NCBI GenBank assembly: GCA_021531385.1 | Contig: JAFBIR010000011.1 | Coordinates: 1 to 64,000 of the forward strand | From: Parabacteroides distasonis | GTDB taxonomy: Bacteria; Bacteroidota; Bacteroidia; Bacteroidales; Tannerellaceae | Length of the DNA stretch: 64,000 nucleotides | Reading direction: 5' to 3' | In this document: piece after piece, positions 28,101 to 36,215 of the stretch | Layout of the letters: the number at the start of each line of letters is the position of its first letter | Numbering within the stretch: position 1 is the stretch's first letter | Made by a program: the position numbers and the translations under genes | Notes under the pieces: model-generated | What the model was told of the DNA's origin: nothing | Database searches by the model: none | Seen by the model: the letters and a program-made list of their open reading frames with translations, nothing else

Positions 28101-28342
28101 TGAGAGCGCATACCGATGTAAGAAATCATCAATGTTTTAGCAGACCCTGGAACATCTAACGAGAATGTTCCATCAAAATTGGTCACTGTGCCAGTTGTAG
28201 TCCCCTTCACGATGATGGAGGCGCCGATAATCGGCTCTCCATCTTCTGCAGAAAGGACGGTACCCGTGATGCGTGTGTTCTGCGCATTGGCTATGCTCGC
28301 ACCCGAAAGCAACGTCAGCACTACGTAGGACAATCTTCTCAT
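25163..28342 (-). CDS. SusC-like TonB-dependent transporter (second locus)
   Basis: Outer-membrane TonB-dependent importer of 1059 residues. A short signal (MRRLSYVVLTLLSGASIANA) is followed by the regulatory-like beta-sandwich (ITGTVLSAEDGEPIIGAS), the TonB box DEVVVTAMG at 101-109, the plug domain (TPLYVVDGMPI, ASNGVVIITTKSGK) and the barrel ending in YGLGLNFKF. TonB box and plug differ clearly from the first SusC (9290-12427), so the two loci are separate lineages. No canonical -7 TAnnTTTG motif could be placed with confidence ahead of it; the upstream 390 bases carry the 22-bp repeat array C. Confidence 0.95.
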   Translation of the reverse strand: MRRLSYVVLTLLSGASIANAQNTRITGTVLSAEDGEPIIGASIIVKGTTTGTVTNFDGTFSLDVPGSAKTLMISYIGMRSQEVAIKPTLQVRLMADTQNLDEVVVTAMGISKEKKALGYAVQDVKGEQLTQGANTSLTGALQGKVSGIDFTPSSGMPGASSKMTIRGSRSFTGDNTPLYVVDGMPIASTSDYDTGNSTSGADNANRSFDIDPNDIESINILKGQAASALYGMRASNGVVIITTKSGKNAKKGKPQISFSTSLSMDKMSRKPELQSTYAQGSGGKYQPTGQSSWGPLISELANDPTYGGNANGHPGKYYVQQLGKANGTGMEDEANWVIPQSYDNTGDFFQTGYVWNNSLNVQQANDKGHYSFSLGNAKQKGIVPSTGMERYNAKLAAETALNSHFTTGFTGNFTYSRIDKQQGANDGIVASVFLAPPSYNLNGIPNHAYGDPYTQVSYRTVARWGNPYWISENCSYYEKNIRFFGNTYLNFKTNFGTENHTLNVKYTLGTDAYQTNYTNLNAYGFRDGQGSINHRGYTKVALNSLLTANYDWQITEDLDFNALLGNEFIHSTNKLYSDTGTDYNFAGWNHMNNAAVYNNSESYTQKRTMGFFGNLSLSYKRMLYLNATGRVDKVSTMPRGNRTFFYPSVSVGFIFTELEPLKNEILTFGKIRASYAEVGMAGQYYPDYYTKGSFSGGFISGVSIAYPIDGQMGYRRSTTVYDPNLKPQNTRSYELGPDLTFLDGLVSLSYTYSRQNVKDQIFSIPLPRSTGASSYYTNGGKVHTDAHELSLTINPIRRKNINWDMTFNFSKINNFVDELAEGVSSIQLGGYTSPNVRAMAGEKYPVVWGPCFKRDDKGNIVITEEGMPVAGGEGVIARVSPDFTLGFNTSLTVYKARLSATFDWHKGGQILAGTNGELDYYGVSKQSGIDRDRGYAESTGVIQTGTDSNGNPIYSDVQTIQIPADKIEKFYTSRSSIWESRVSDNDFVKLREISLAYPVFKSNWMEVNVNLFARNILLWSKVKNIDPETSQGNGNMSGAMERFSLPQTSSYGLGLNFKF

Positions 28343-28591
28343 AACTATTTTCTTATCAAATTAAACAAACTTTCACTTCAAAAAGACGCTTACCTTTTTC
28401 CATACATCACTCCTGTAATGCCTATCAAAAAGCTTTTATTTCGCCGCGAATATAATCATATTATCATTATAAAATCATTTTTCAAGCAATTAATTCACAA
28501 TTTAAGCAGAGTAACATCCAAATTGTATTCACAATAAACACATTTAAGGCAGGTTCGTTTGATTAACACATGAAAACGTTCAAAAACATTG
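28343..28591. other. AT-rich leader/promoter region of the second susC
   Basis: About 250 very AT-rich bases with no coding sequence. The nearest match to a Bacteroidota -7 box on the minus strand is TACAATTTG near 28510-28530, which has one base too many between TA and TTTG. I cannot place the promoter reliably. Confidence 0.4.
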
Positions 28592-28723
28592 CTCATCGTT
28601 TTCAAAAACGACGGGCAACGAAATAAAAAAGCATCGGCAATGTTTTAAAAAAATACGGGCAACGTTTTCCAAAACTATGGGCAATGTTTTGGAAAACTAC
28701 GGGCAATGTTTTTCAGGGATTTC
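28592..28723. repeat. Tandem array C: six units of 22 bp with internal inverted repeats
   Basis: Units start at 28592, 28614, 28636, 28658, 28680 and 28702, an exact 22-bp period. The clearest contain GGCAATGTTTTGGAAAAC or GGCAACGTTTTCCAAAAC, so GTTTT-NN-AAAAC forms a palindrome in each. The first two units are degenerate. The array lies between the ResB-CcsA stop codon and the second susC start, about 250 bp upstream of susC. Confidence 0.88.
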
Positions 28724-28732
28724 CGCAAGCTT

Positions 28733-31165
28733 TTATTTGTCCATCTGTTTGTCGTTCCGAGAGGAGAAATAGCCCAACAAACTAACAAAGAGCAAGGAGA
28801 GAGAGAAATAGAAAGAAAGATTACTCATGCTGTCGTTCTGCCCATAGGAGTGCATCCCACTGAGGAAATAGTTGACACCGAGGAAGGTCATCAAGACGGA
28901 ATAGAATGCGATCACGGAAAGGAGGTTGAACAGCCAAAGGCTTCCTCCGGCCTTGGTCATGCGGAGGTGTGTAACAATCGCATAGATAATCATCGTGATG
29001 AGTGCCCAGGTCTCTTTCGGGTCCCATCCCCAATAGCGTCCCCACGACTCATTCGCCCAGACCGCTCCTAAGAAGGTACCAACGGTCATCAAGGCTAAAC
29101 CGACCCACAGCGACATCTCACTCACGAGGCTCAACTCCTTCATACGAGCCCACACAAGCGATTGCACACGCTGCCGGAGCAAGCTCATCATCAACAAATT
29201 GGTCAGACCAATCAAGCAGCTGATGCCAAAGAAGCCATAGGCTCCAACAATCACCGCCACATGAAACATCAGCCAAGGCGACTTCAAGACAGGTACCAAC
29301 GTGCCAATCTGTGGATCCATCCAATTCAGACCGGAAACGAAGAGAATCACCCCTCCAAACAGCGTAGCCAACGCAAAGGTCAACGTGCTCTTTCGCAAAA
29401 AGAACAGTCCGGCGCAGACCGTAGCCCAAGCCACATATACCATCGTCTCATACGAATTGCTCCAAGGAGCATAGCCTCCAATGTACCAACGCATCCCCAT
29501 GCCATAGACATGGAGCAGAAAGACAGCTATAATTAACCCGATCAACCCTCGCATCACATAACGCAAAGACCTCCTCGGATTGAACAGGACAGCGAACGCA
29601 CAAACCAACAGCAGACCGCCCAAGATTAGATAGCCCTTCTTGCATTGACGAAACAGATCCAACTGGTTATAACGGATCTCCGCCTCCATCTTATCGGGAC
29701 GAATGTCCAAGGTCTCCTCCCGGGCTTGCTGATAGGTATCAATCATCGCCAACACCTCATCGGCCTTCTTCCAATCGTTGGTCTTCAATCCTTCTCTTAC
29801 CTCCTGCAAATACCAACCCATAATCTGCGTCACAAAGAGGGAGTCTTTTCCGCTAAAGGCAGACAAGTCATCGCCCGGAGCGTACCATTTATGAGCCTGA
29901 TCTCCTTTCAACGGGAAAATCGGGAGCCATTGATAACGAATCAGCTGATGGAAAATATTGATTTGCTCGTCGAGCTTGATCAAATCTTTATCGAAAGTAT
30001 TACGCTGAGCCGGCATCTTCGCATAGGCCGCCTCCAACCGTTCCTGCAACTTGTAGTGCCCATTCGCATCGAAAAGCTCCACATACGCACAGGTGGGGGT
30101 CGAAAGCTCATAGTAATTGGCTAACGCCTGATTAGAGAAAGCGATCAAGGGGACACGCACCCATTTCTCAGGCATCGCCAAGAGGCTCAACAAAAACTGA
30201 TCGCCGTTTAGCTGCTCATAACGATCTGACTTGTGCAACTTACGTAACAGTTCGGAGGAGAAGGTATTAATCGGCATCATACGACCCGAAGATGATTGCA
30301 TCGGCAATCGCCCAAAGCGAGCCGCATGATCGGGATCTACTACTTGACGAAGCACAATCTCCTCAGCCGACTCCGCTGGTACAGCTGTTTGTGCCCCAGA
30401 AGAGAGACAACAACAGCACCCTACGATCCCTACTAAGGCTCTGCCACGCAATCCGTTCAGTTGTCTGGCCAATTGACGAAAACGGGTATGCGAACCAAAG
30501 AGGCTATACAGCAAACCCGCCAAAAGCAACAGATAACCGGTATAAGTGATATTGCGCCCTGCCACATCTCGATTGACAGAGAGCACCGTGCCCTTCTCAT
30601 CGGGATCGTAGGAGGCTTGAAAAAAGCGATAGCCCTTCACATCGAGCACATTATTCATATAGACACGTGCGGGAATCGTCTTCCCATCCATATGCACCAG
30701 CAAGTCACTTTCATAGGAAGAGGGGCTCGCCGATCCGGGATAGCGTGTCAATGTGAAACGCACCAACTCCACCTCGAAAGGCAAGGTATGGTGCGACGTA
30801 CCTCGATCAGTCTCCATCAGCAATTGATCGCTACGCTCACCCTCTCGCAGGTGCAAGATCCCCTCCTCGCCCATCACATGTGAGACCATGGCACCCATAA
30901 GAATCACTAACAAAGCGATATGTGTCAGCAAGAAGCCCCAACGCCCTCGGTTCAATCCCTTGCGTTGGAACAGGATGGCTAAGAAATTGAGTGCCATCAA
31001 TCCCTGTAACATAAAAAATAGCGGAGAATAATAGATCATCGCCTTTGCGGCCATTGTACCGTAATACTTCTCAAAGAAGGTGGCACCCGCCAAACCTAAC
31101 GCATATATTCCCATGAGGATAATCGCCGTACGCATCGAGGTGATCCAACTATTCCATCGCTTCAT
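28733..31165 (-). CDS. Fused ResB-CcsA cytochrome c assembly protein
   Basis: System II cytochrome c maturation protein of 810 residues, which carries heme across the inner membrane and attaches it to apocytochromes. The N-terminal ResB-like part has membrane helices at about 10-30, 48-65 and 78-95 and then a periplasmic region with HHTLPFEVEL and GYRFFQASYDPDE. The C-terminal CcsA part carries several helices and the heme-handling WWD-type motif WGRYWGWDPKETWALI near residue 720, with flanking conserved histidines. The single fused chain is usual in Bacteroidota. Its typical partners, the NrfHA nitrite reductase genes, are not next to it here; it follows the chorismatase-like gene by 25 nt. 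Confidence 0.92.
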   Translation of the reverse strand: MKRWNSWITSMRTAIILMGIYALGLAGATFFEKYYGTMAAKAMIYYSPLFFMLQGLMALNFLAILFQRKGLNRGRWGFLLTHIALLVILMGAMVSHVMGEEGILHLREGERSDQLLMETDRGTSHHTLPFEVELVRFTLTRYPGSASPSSYESDLLVHMDGKTIPARVYMNNVLDVKGYRFFQASYDPDEKGTVLSVNRDVAGRNITYTGYLLLLAGLLYSLFGSHTRFRQLARQLNGLRGRALVGIVGCCCCLSSGAQTAVPAESAEEIVLRQVVDPDHAARFGRLPMQSSSGRMMPINTFSSELLRKLHKSDRYEQLNGDQFLLSLLAMPEKWVRVPLIAFSNQALANYYELSTPTCAYVELFDANGHYKLQERLEAAYAKMPAQRNTFDKDLIKLDEQINIFHQLIRYQWLPIFPLKGDQAHKWYAPGDDLSAFSGKDSLFVTQIMGWYLQEVREGLKTNDWKKADEVLAMIDTYQQAREETLDIRPDKMEAEIRYNQLDLFRQCKKGYLILGGLLLVCAFAVLFNPRRSLRYVMRGLIGLIIAVFLLHVYGMGMRWYIGGYAPWSNSYETMVYVAWATVCAGLFFLRKSTLTFALATLFGGVILFVSGLNWMDPQIGTLVPVLKSPWLMFHVAVIVGAYGFFGISCLIGLTNLLMMSLLRQRVQSLVWARMKELSLVSEMSLWVGLALMTVGTFLGAVWANESWGRYWGWDPKETWALITMIIYAIVTHLRMTKAGGSLWLFNLLSVIAFYSVLMTFLGVNYFLSGMHSYGQNDSMSNLSFYFSLSLLFVSLLGYFSSRNDKQMDK

Positions 31166-31190
31166 AACGCTCTCTTACCTTGCTATATTA

Positions 31191-32291
31191 TTATTCCATC
31201 TCTTTAGCCAAGCCCTCAATTTCGATCAACAGCTCCTCGCGGCAGACATCTGCCCACATGAAAGTGATTGGGATACCTAACGCATAGTCGGCCAACAGAC
31301 GCACTGCCTCCGCATAATCAGCAGGATGTTTCAAATAAACCCGCAAATAGACTAACGGAGCAGAGCCGATTAACTCCTGTATATTCTCCATCGTCACCGC
31401 CAACTGCCGAGCTAAGCCCTCCTGACTCAAACTCTCCTCTCCCCGGATCGCAGCCGTGCCAGAGACATAGATCAGTCGCTCCTTTCCACAAGTCAGGCAC
31501 TTCGCTCGCTCAAACTTAGGTGTGGTCTTACATTGATTCGCCACCTCCAACACCTCCCCCGAATAGGCATGAGCAGCCACCTGCAACCGATTGTCTATAG
31601 GTAAAGCGTAAGCATCCGAAGCTGTCAGTAAAGCGGCATCCACCGCTATCGAAACGCCCCCCAAATGGGTGCCGATTCCCGTAGCAGCTGGATAGCCTGT
31701 CGGCCATTCCGTCTGCGCATAATGTGCAGAGCGCACATTATTAAATGCTTGGTAATGTTGATCCGTGCCTGCAAAAACCGTGATCCCCTCTATATAGTTC
31801 CATTGCCGAAGAATCGAGTTAAGGGGAAACCCTGTTTCCCGCAATGTCTCCTCCAGATGCAGAAACGCCTGTTCCGTCTGTTGCTCAATGGATAAGTCTA
31901 ACGTATCTCCCCGAAAACCACCGGTAAAAAGGAAACGCCCCACATCCGTTCGTAACAGGACATAAGGGGTCTCAGCCGTCTCTCCATAGGTCAACTGATC
32001 ACCCTCTCGCAATCGGCAACCATACAGCTCCAAAAGCAAAGGGGCATCCAAAGGGGGCTGTGCTATATAACCCAATGCCGGAATGGACTTTCCAAAACAG
32101 GCAGTGACCTTCTGCCGCAACAACTGCCACCGCTCCATATACATCTTATTGGAAGAGAGACGACCAAAGAAGGTCAACCGCAAAGGAGTAACTACAGCAG
32201 GAACTTGCGCCAACAAAGCATCCACCATCTCTGCAAAATCGCCCGATGGAGCCCGCAACACCTCAATATAACTATTAGGCAATCGGCTCAC
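31191..32291 (-). CDS. Chorismatase-like (FkbO/Hyg5) RidA-fold protein
   Basis: Protein of 366 residues whose C-terminal half reads as the RidA/YjgF-like fold of FkbO/Hyg5 chorismatases. Landmarks are RQWNYIEGI, YQAFNNVRSAHY, PAATGIGTHLGG and the late FERAKCLTCGKERLIYVSGTA. Characterised relatives split chorismate into hydroxybenzoate or dihydroxycyclohexadiene-carboxylate and pyruvate; whether the Bacteroidales members do so is untested. The cysteine pair CLTC is worth noting in an otherwise Cys-poor region. It overlaps the CobI-like gene by 4 nt and precedes ResB-CcsA, hinting at a role near quinone or heme/cofactor metabolism. A generic Rid-family deaminase is the main alternative. Confidence 0.65.
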   Translation of the reverse strand: MSRLPNSYIEVLRAPSGDFAEMVDALLAQVPAVVTPLRLTFFGRLSSNKMYMERWQLLRQKVTACFGKSIPALGYIAQPPLDAPLLLELYGCRLREGDQLTYGETAETPYVLLRTDVGRFLFTGGFRGDTLDLSIEQQTEQAFLHLEETLRETGFPLNSILRQWNYIEGITVFAGTDQHYQAFNNVRSAHYAQTEWPTGYPAATGIGTHLGGVSIAVDAALLTASDAYALPIDNRLQVAAHAYSGEVLEVANQCKTTPKFERAKCLTCGKERLIYVSGTAAIRGEESLSQEGLARQLAVTMENIQELIGSAPLVYLRVYLKHPADYAEAVRLLADYALGIPITFMWADVCREELLIEIEGLAKEME

Positions 32292-33010
32292 CTCTTTTCC
32301 TCCGGTTTTCTAATGATCAACAGAGAGAAATAGGGGAACGACATCGACATCAATTGAGCTGGATTAGTAACACACAACTCTTCTTTCGTTCCTACTTGTT
32401 CAAAATAATAATAAAGGAACTCGGGATGGGTAGCTATACAAGTACGTACAGCAGCTTGACAGGCACTTAATTTCATAATCACCACGACCTGCCCCTCCTT
32501 CACTTGGCTGATCAGTTCATAGGCCGTTGCTGTGCCGGGGATGACCAGCAATCGCTCCGTTTGCTTCACAATATGGAGACCTGCGGTTGCTCCGGCAGCA
32601 ATAAAGGCCGGCACACCTGCAATCAACTCCACCTCTATTTGATTTGCTTGCAGCTTATCAAACAAATAATGGATAGAAGAATAGAAACCTGCATCCCCTT
32701 CCGCCACGACGACGACCTCCATGCGTTTACGTCTGGCTCGACATACCTCAACGGCCAACTGATCGTAAGCACGACGAGCCGCCTCCCTATCTCGGCTCAT
32801 CGGTACGTGAAATAACGAAATGTGCTTTTGCTCGATACCCAATGCTTGCACGATCTCCGCCGCACGGGAGGAGAAGGAAACAGGTCCCTCTTCCGACGAC
32901 TTATGAGCCGTAGCCGGACAAAAGATCACATCAGCCTTTTGCAAAGCATGGAGGCCTTTCACGGTAATCAACTCCGGATCACCCGGTCCTAAAGAGACAA
33001 ATCGTATCAA
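32288..33010 (-). CDS. CobI/CbiL-like precorrin-2 C20-methyltransferase
   Basis: SAM-dependent tetrapyrrole methyltransferase of 240 residues. FVSLGPGDPELITVKGLHAL at the N-terminus, EGDAGFYSS in the middle and AGVPAFIAAGATAGLHI are the family's substrate- and SAM-binding loops; overall it fits the C20-methylating step of cobalamin corrin-ring formation. No other cobalamin gene lies in the window, so this copy is isolated, sitting between a sugar-phosphate mutase (22 nt upstream) and the chorismatase-like gene (4-nt overlap). It may serve a cob operon elsewhere or methylate another tetrapyrrole. Subfamily assignment is by pattern only; another corrin methyltransferase is possible. Confidence 0.65.
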   Translation of the reverse strand: MIRFVSLGPGDPELITVKGLHALQKADVIFCPATAHKSSEEGPVSFSSRAAEIVQALGIEQKHISLFHVPMSRDREAARRAYDQLAVEVCRARRKRMEVVVVAEGDAGFYSSIHYLFDKLQANQIEVELIAGVPAFIAAGATAGLHIVKQTERLLVIPGTATAYELISQVKEGQVVVIMKLSACQAAVRTCIATHPEFLYYYFEQVGTKEELCVTNPAQLMSMSFPYFSLLIIRKPEEKR

Positions 33011-33032
33011 AATCTACTATCCTTTCTTGCTA

Positions 33033-34418
33033 TCAACACATCTCACGGATGATCGTAATCAACTCACCGCCCAATCGCTCAGCCTCAGCCATCGTGTGCG
33101 CCTCGGAATAGATACGGATAATAGGCTCTGTATTACTCTTGCGCAGATGCACCCACTTATCGGGGAAGTCGATCTTCACGCCATCAATATCAGTAATATC
33201 ATATTGGGCAAAGCGTGCCTTCACCTGCGCCAAGATCGCATCGACATCAATTTCCGGAGTCAACTGCACCTTCTGCTTCGAGATGAAATAGGGAGGATAA
33301 GAGGCCTTCAATGCGCTTACGCTCATCTGCTTCTTCGCCAAATGCGTCAAGAAGAGCGCAATACCCACCAAAGCATCCCGCCCATAGTGGCAAGCCGGAT
33401 AAATCACACCGCCATTGCCTTCACCACCGATCACGGCATGCGTCTCTTTCATCTTCGTGACTACATTCACCTCACCCACCGCCGCGGCTTGATAGTTACA
33501 ACCATGCGCCTCAGTCACGTCACGCAGAGCACGGCTGGAGCTCAAATTGCTCACCGTACTGCCTGGTGTATGGCTCAGCACATAGTCGGCCACAGCCACC
33601 AAGGTATATTCCTCATTAAACATCTCCCCGTTCTCGCAGATAATGGCCAAGCGATCCACATCCGGATCCACCACAAAGCCCACATCCGCTTTGGCGTGCT
33701 TCATCAAATCGGAAATCTCGGTCAAATTCTCCGGTATAGGTTCCGGATTATGCGCAAAGCGGCCATGAGGCGCACAGTGCAACTTAAAGATCTCCTCCAC
33801 ACCCAATGCATGGAGCAACTCCGGAATGATCCGACCACCTACCGAGTTCACGCAGTCAATCGCCACACGGAAATGGGCTGCCTTAATCGCTTCTACATCC
33901 ACCAAGTCTAATGCCAATACCCGCTCAATGTGCTTCTGCATATAGGTATGATCAGGAATGACCTGTCCCAAATGCTCCACATCCGCAAAGACAAAATCCT
34001 CAGCCTCTGCGATACGTAACACCTCGTTACCCTCAGCCGCACTCAAGAACTCACCCTGCTCATTCAGCAACTTCAACGCATTCCATTGCATCGGATTATG
34101 ACTGGCTGTCAAGATAATGCCTCCACAAGCACCTTCCATGACTACAGCCAACTCCGTAGTAGGGGTTGAGGCCATATCAATGTCCACCACATCAAAGCCC
34201 ATTCCGGTCAAAGTGCCTAACACTACCTGCTTCACCATCGAGCCGGAGATGCGCGCATCACGTCCGACCACTATCTTATTTGTCTTTACTTGCGTATGCT
34301 GACGGATGAAAGTAGCATAAGCAGCCACAAACTTCACGATCGCTAACGGATTCAAACCGTCCTCCGGATTGCCGCCTATCGTACCGCGAATACCGGAAAT
34401 AGATTTTATCAGTGTCAT
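33033..34418 (-). CDS. glmM: Phosphoglucosamine mutase / phosphomannomutase (GlmM type)
   Basis: Alpha-D-phosphohexomutase of 461 residues, most likely converting glucosamine-6-phosphate to glucosamine-1-phosphate for cell-wall precursors. All four domains are recognisable: SISGIRGTIGG at the start, the phosphoserine loop TASHNPM with Ser106, the metal loop DPDVDRLAI, the sugar loop GEGNGGVIYP and the C-terminal phosphate loop RKSNTEPIIRIYSEA. Phosphomannomutase activity cannot be excluded by eye. It overlaps the DUF4827 gene by 4 nt. Confidence 0.88.
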   Translation of the reverse strand: MTLIKSISGIRGTIGGNPEDGLNPLAIVKFVAAYATFIRQHTQVKTNKIVVGRDARISGSMVKQVVLGTLTGMGFDVVDIDMASTPTTELAVVMEGACGGIILTASHNPMQWNALKLLNEQGEFLSAAEGNEVLRIAEAEDFVFADVEHLGQVIPDHTYMQKHIERVLALDLVDVEAIKAAHFRVAIDCVNSVGGRIIPELLHALGVEEIFKLHCAPHGRFAHNPEPIPENLTEISDLMKHAKADVGFVVDPDVDRLAIICENGEMFNEEYTLVAVADYVLSHTPGSTVSNLSSSRALRDVTEAHGCNYQAAAVGEVNVVTKMKETHAVIGGEGNGGVIYPACHYGRDALVGIALFLTHLAKKQMSVSALKASYPPYFISKQKVQLTPEIDVDAILAQVKARFAQYDITDIDGVKIDFPDKWVHLRKSNTEPIIRIYSEAHTMAEAERLGGELITIIREMC

Positions 34419-35020
34419 AAGTTCTCTTCAAAAATATATTCAAGAATTTCATAATGGATGGGGTTGCCTTGGCTCTGGTCATAATAGGTACCGATCGAGA
34501 AAGGCACGATCAAGCTCACCTTGCCCCGATCACCCACATATTGCAGAGCCTCGTTCAAACCATCGCTCACATACATATAAGAGGGGCTACTTGAATCAGC
34601 ACTTGAGCCCTCCCCATACGTGAAAGGTACTGACTCCGCAAAACCGGAAGGATAGCCGATCGGGAACATATTCGTACCATTACTATGGGGACCGTAATTA
34701 CCCATCACCGTATCCGTATCCAAGAAGAAGTGCATGTTGCAACGGTAATAAACCTTCGTGCTATACAGCACCGCCCGTTGATCAGAACCTTTATCAATGA
34801 TATTCAAGTAAAGACCACTCTTCAATTTCACATACTGATTCTCTTTGAAGATGGAGTCTTTCGGGAAATCACTCAAGATCTCCAAACCTCGCTCATCGAT
34901 CAAACGGTTGATCGCTTTCTTCTCGTCATTCAACATATCCGTGTACGACTTCGTCTTACCGCAGGAAACGGCCATGATCGCCGCACACAATATCCATAAA
35001 ACTGTAAAACCTTTCCTCAT
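34415..35020 (-). CDS. DUF4827 lipoprotein
   Basis: Lipoprotein of 201 residues; MRKGFTVLWILCAAIMAVSC ends in lipobox AVSC. The sequence matches the DUF4827 family of Bacteroidales (YTDMLNDEKKAINRLI, GLYLNIIDKG, VSLIVPFSIGTYYD, YEILEYIFEEN). Its general look, with a start helix and a C-terminal domain ending in YDQSQGNPIHYEILE, resembles FKBP-type peptidyl-prolyl isomerases, but active-site residues are not convincing. It is first in the operon that continues into glmM by a 4-nt overlap, with a promoter about 30 nt upstream. Function unknown. Confidence 0.8.
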   Translation of the reverse strand: MRKGFTVLWILCAAIMAVSCGKTKSYTDMLNDEKKAINRLIDERGLEILSDFPKDSIFKENQYVKLKSGLYLNIIDKGSDQRAVLYSTKVYYRCNMHFFLDTDTVMGNYGPHSNGTNMFPIGYPSGFAESVPFTYGEGSSADSSSPSYMYVSDGLNEALQYVGDRGKVSLIVPFSIGTYYDQSQGNPIHYEILEYIFEENL

Positions 35021-35046
35021 TTGTTTTCTTAAGATTGTATGAGTCG

Positions 35047-35054
35047 CAAAAGTA
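35047..35054 (-). promoter_or_regulatory. -7 promoter element of the DUF4827-glmM operon
   Basis: TACTTTTG on the minus strand fits TAnnTTTG and lies 27 nt before the ATG at 35020, giving a leader of about 20 nt. The operon would run to ResB-CcsA at 28733. Confidence 0.55.
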
Positions 35055-35071
35055 AAGAATATTGCTCAAAG

Positions 35072-36121
35072 TCACGCATTCTTGAGCGATTCTTCGTAAT
35101 TATTAGGATTAAAAGCAGCCAGAGATTCCTCAAAATGAGCAACAGCTTCCGCTAGAGTGCCATAAAACTCTCCACCCGAAGCATTCTTATGTCCGCCTCC
35201 CTTGAAATAGGTAGAGGCAAAATGATTGCAGGGGAAATCGCCAACCGAACGCAAGGAGACCTTGATGTAATCCTTATCCTCCCGTAAAAAGACACTGAAA
35301 CATACATCCCGAATACTCAAAGGCATATTCACAAATCCTTCCGTATCTCCTTGTTGATGATGGAAACGCTTTAATTCCTCCTGTGAAAGCGTGATCAAAG
35401 CAGTCTGGCACTTGGGATAAAGTTTCATTTTCTCATACAGTACATACCCTTGCAGCCGCAAACGGTTCTCCGAAGAGACCTGGAACACTTGCCGATAGAT
35501 CCAATCCTTATCTATGCCTTTCTTGATCAATTCGCTGATGATCGCATAAATCTCCGGTTGATTGGAATTATAGGTGAATGCGCCGGTATCGGTCATCATG
35601 CCCGTATAGAGGCAGGTAGCCCCCATCTGGTTGATCAAGTCAAACAATCCCATGCGGCAGATGAAGCGGAACACCAACTCACTGGTGGAGGACATCTGCG
35701 GATAAGACATAACCACCCGGCAAAAATCAGCGGGATAAAGATGATGGTCAATCATCACCTTGCGCCCTTCCGACTCCAACACCAACGGCCCCAACTTCTC
35801 TATACGCTTGGATTCATTGAAATCCAGGCAGAAGATCACATCCGCCTCCCGGATCAATTTCGCCGCTAAATCCGGACAACGCTCGTGGATCACCACCTCT
35901 TTCGCTCCCGGCATCCATTTATAGAAGATAGGGAAATCGTTAGGTACCACCACGGAAACCTTATCTTTTCCATAAGCGTTCAGGAAATGGCATAACCCGA
36001 GCGAAGATCCTAACGCATCCCCATCGGGAGATACATGCGTGACTATGACAAAGCGTTCGCCTCGCTCTATATATTTCTTGGCCTTTTGGATCTGCTCCTC
36101 TTGAATGATTTTTGTTATCAT
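35072..36121 (-). CDS. NrnA-like DHH/DHHA1 phosphoesterase
   Basis: Cytoplasmic phosphoesterase of 349 residues that likely degrades short oligoribonucleotides (nanoRNA) and may hydrolyse pAp or linear dinucleotides. Metal-site residues: THVSPDGDALGSS (His29, Asp33, Asp35), LDFNE (Asp100) and the signature DHH at 125-127. The C-terminal DHHA1 domain ends in GGGHKNASGGEF. This length and order are typical of the NrnA group. It has its own promoter (36208-36215) and a folded leader of about 80 nt, although it follows comEC on the same strand. Confidence 0.9.
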   Translation of the reverse strand: MITKIIQEEQIQKAKKYIERGERFVIVTHVSPDGDALGSSLGLCHFLNAYGKDKVSVVVPNDFPIFYKWMPGAKEVVIHERCPDLAAKLIREADVIFCLDFNESKRIEKLGPLVLESEGRKVMIDHHLYPADFCRVVMSYPQMSSTSELVFRFICRMGLFDLINQMGATCLYTGMMTDTGAFTYNSNQPEIYAIISELIKKGIDKDWIYRQVFQVSSENRLRLQGYVLYEKMKLYPKCQTALITLSQEELKRFHHQQGDTEGFVNMPLSIRDVCFSVFLREDKDYIKVSLRSVGDFPCNHFASTYFKGGGHKNASGGEFYGTLAEAVAHFEESLAAFNPNNYEESLKNA

Positions 36122-36149
36122 ATTTTTTCGATCTAAAACTGGTTAAGAG

Positions 36150-36196
36150 CCTACGAATCATGCTTATTCATCGGTTAGACCCCGATTCATCGTAGG
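36150..36196 (-). promoter_or_regulatory. Folded leader of the NrnA-like gene
   Basis: CCTACGAATC (36150-36159) can pair with GATTC...GTAGG (36184-36196, 3-nt bulge), enclosing an inner TCGG/CCGA stem. The hairpin sits between the promoter and the ATG at 36121, and could modulate translation or decay. It matches no riboswitch class known to me. Confidence 0.45.
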
Positions 36197-36207
36197 TTCA
36201 GCGTGGA

Positions 36208-36215
36208 CAAAGTTA
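36208..36215 (-). promoter_or_regulatory. -7 promoter element of the NrnA-like gene
   Basis: TAACTTTG on the minus strand fits TAnnTTTG. It overlaps the last codon and stop of comEC, so nrnA can be expressed separately from the operon upstream. Confidence 0.6.

Noticed and set aside
28592-28723. CRISPR array upstream of the second susC
   Set aside because: Contiguous 22-bp units without spacers.
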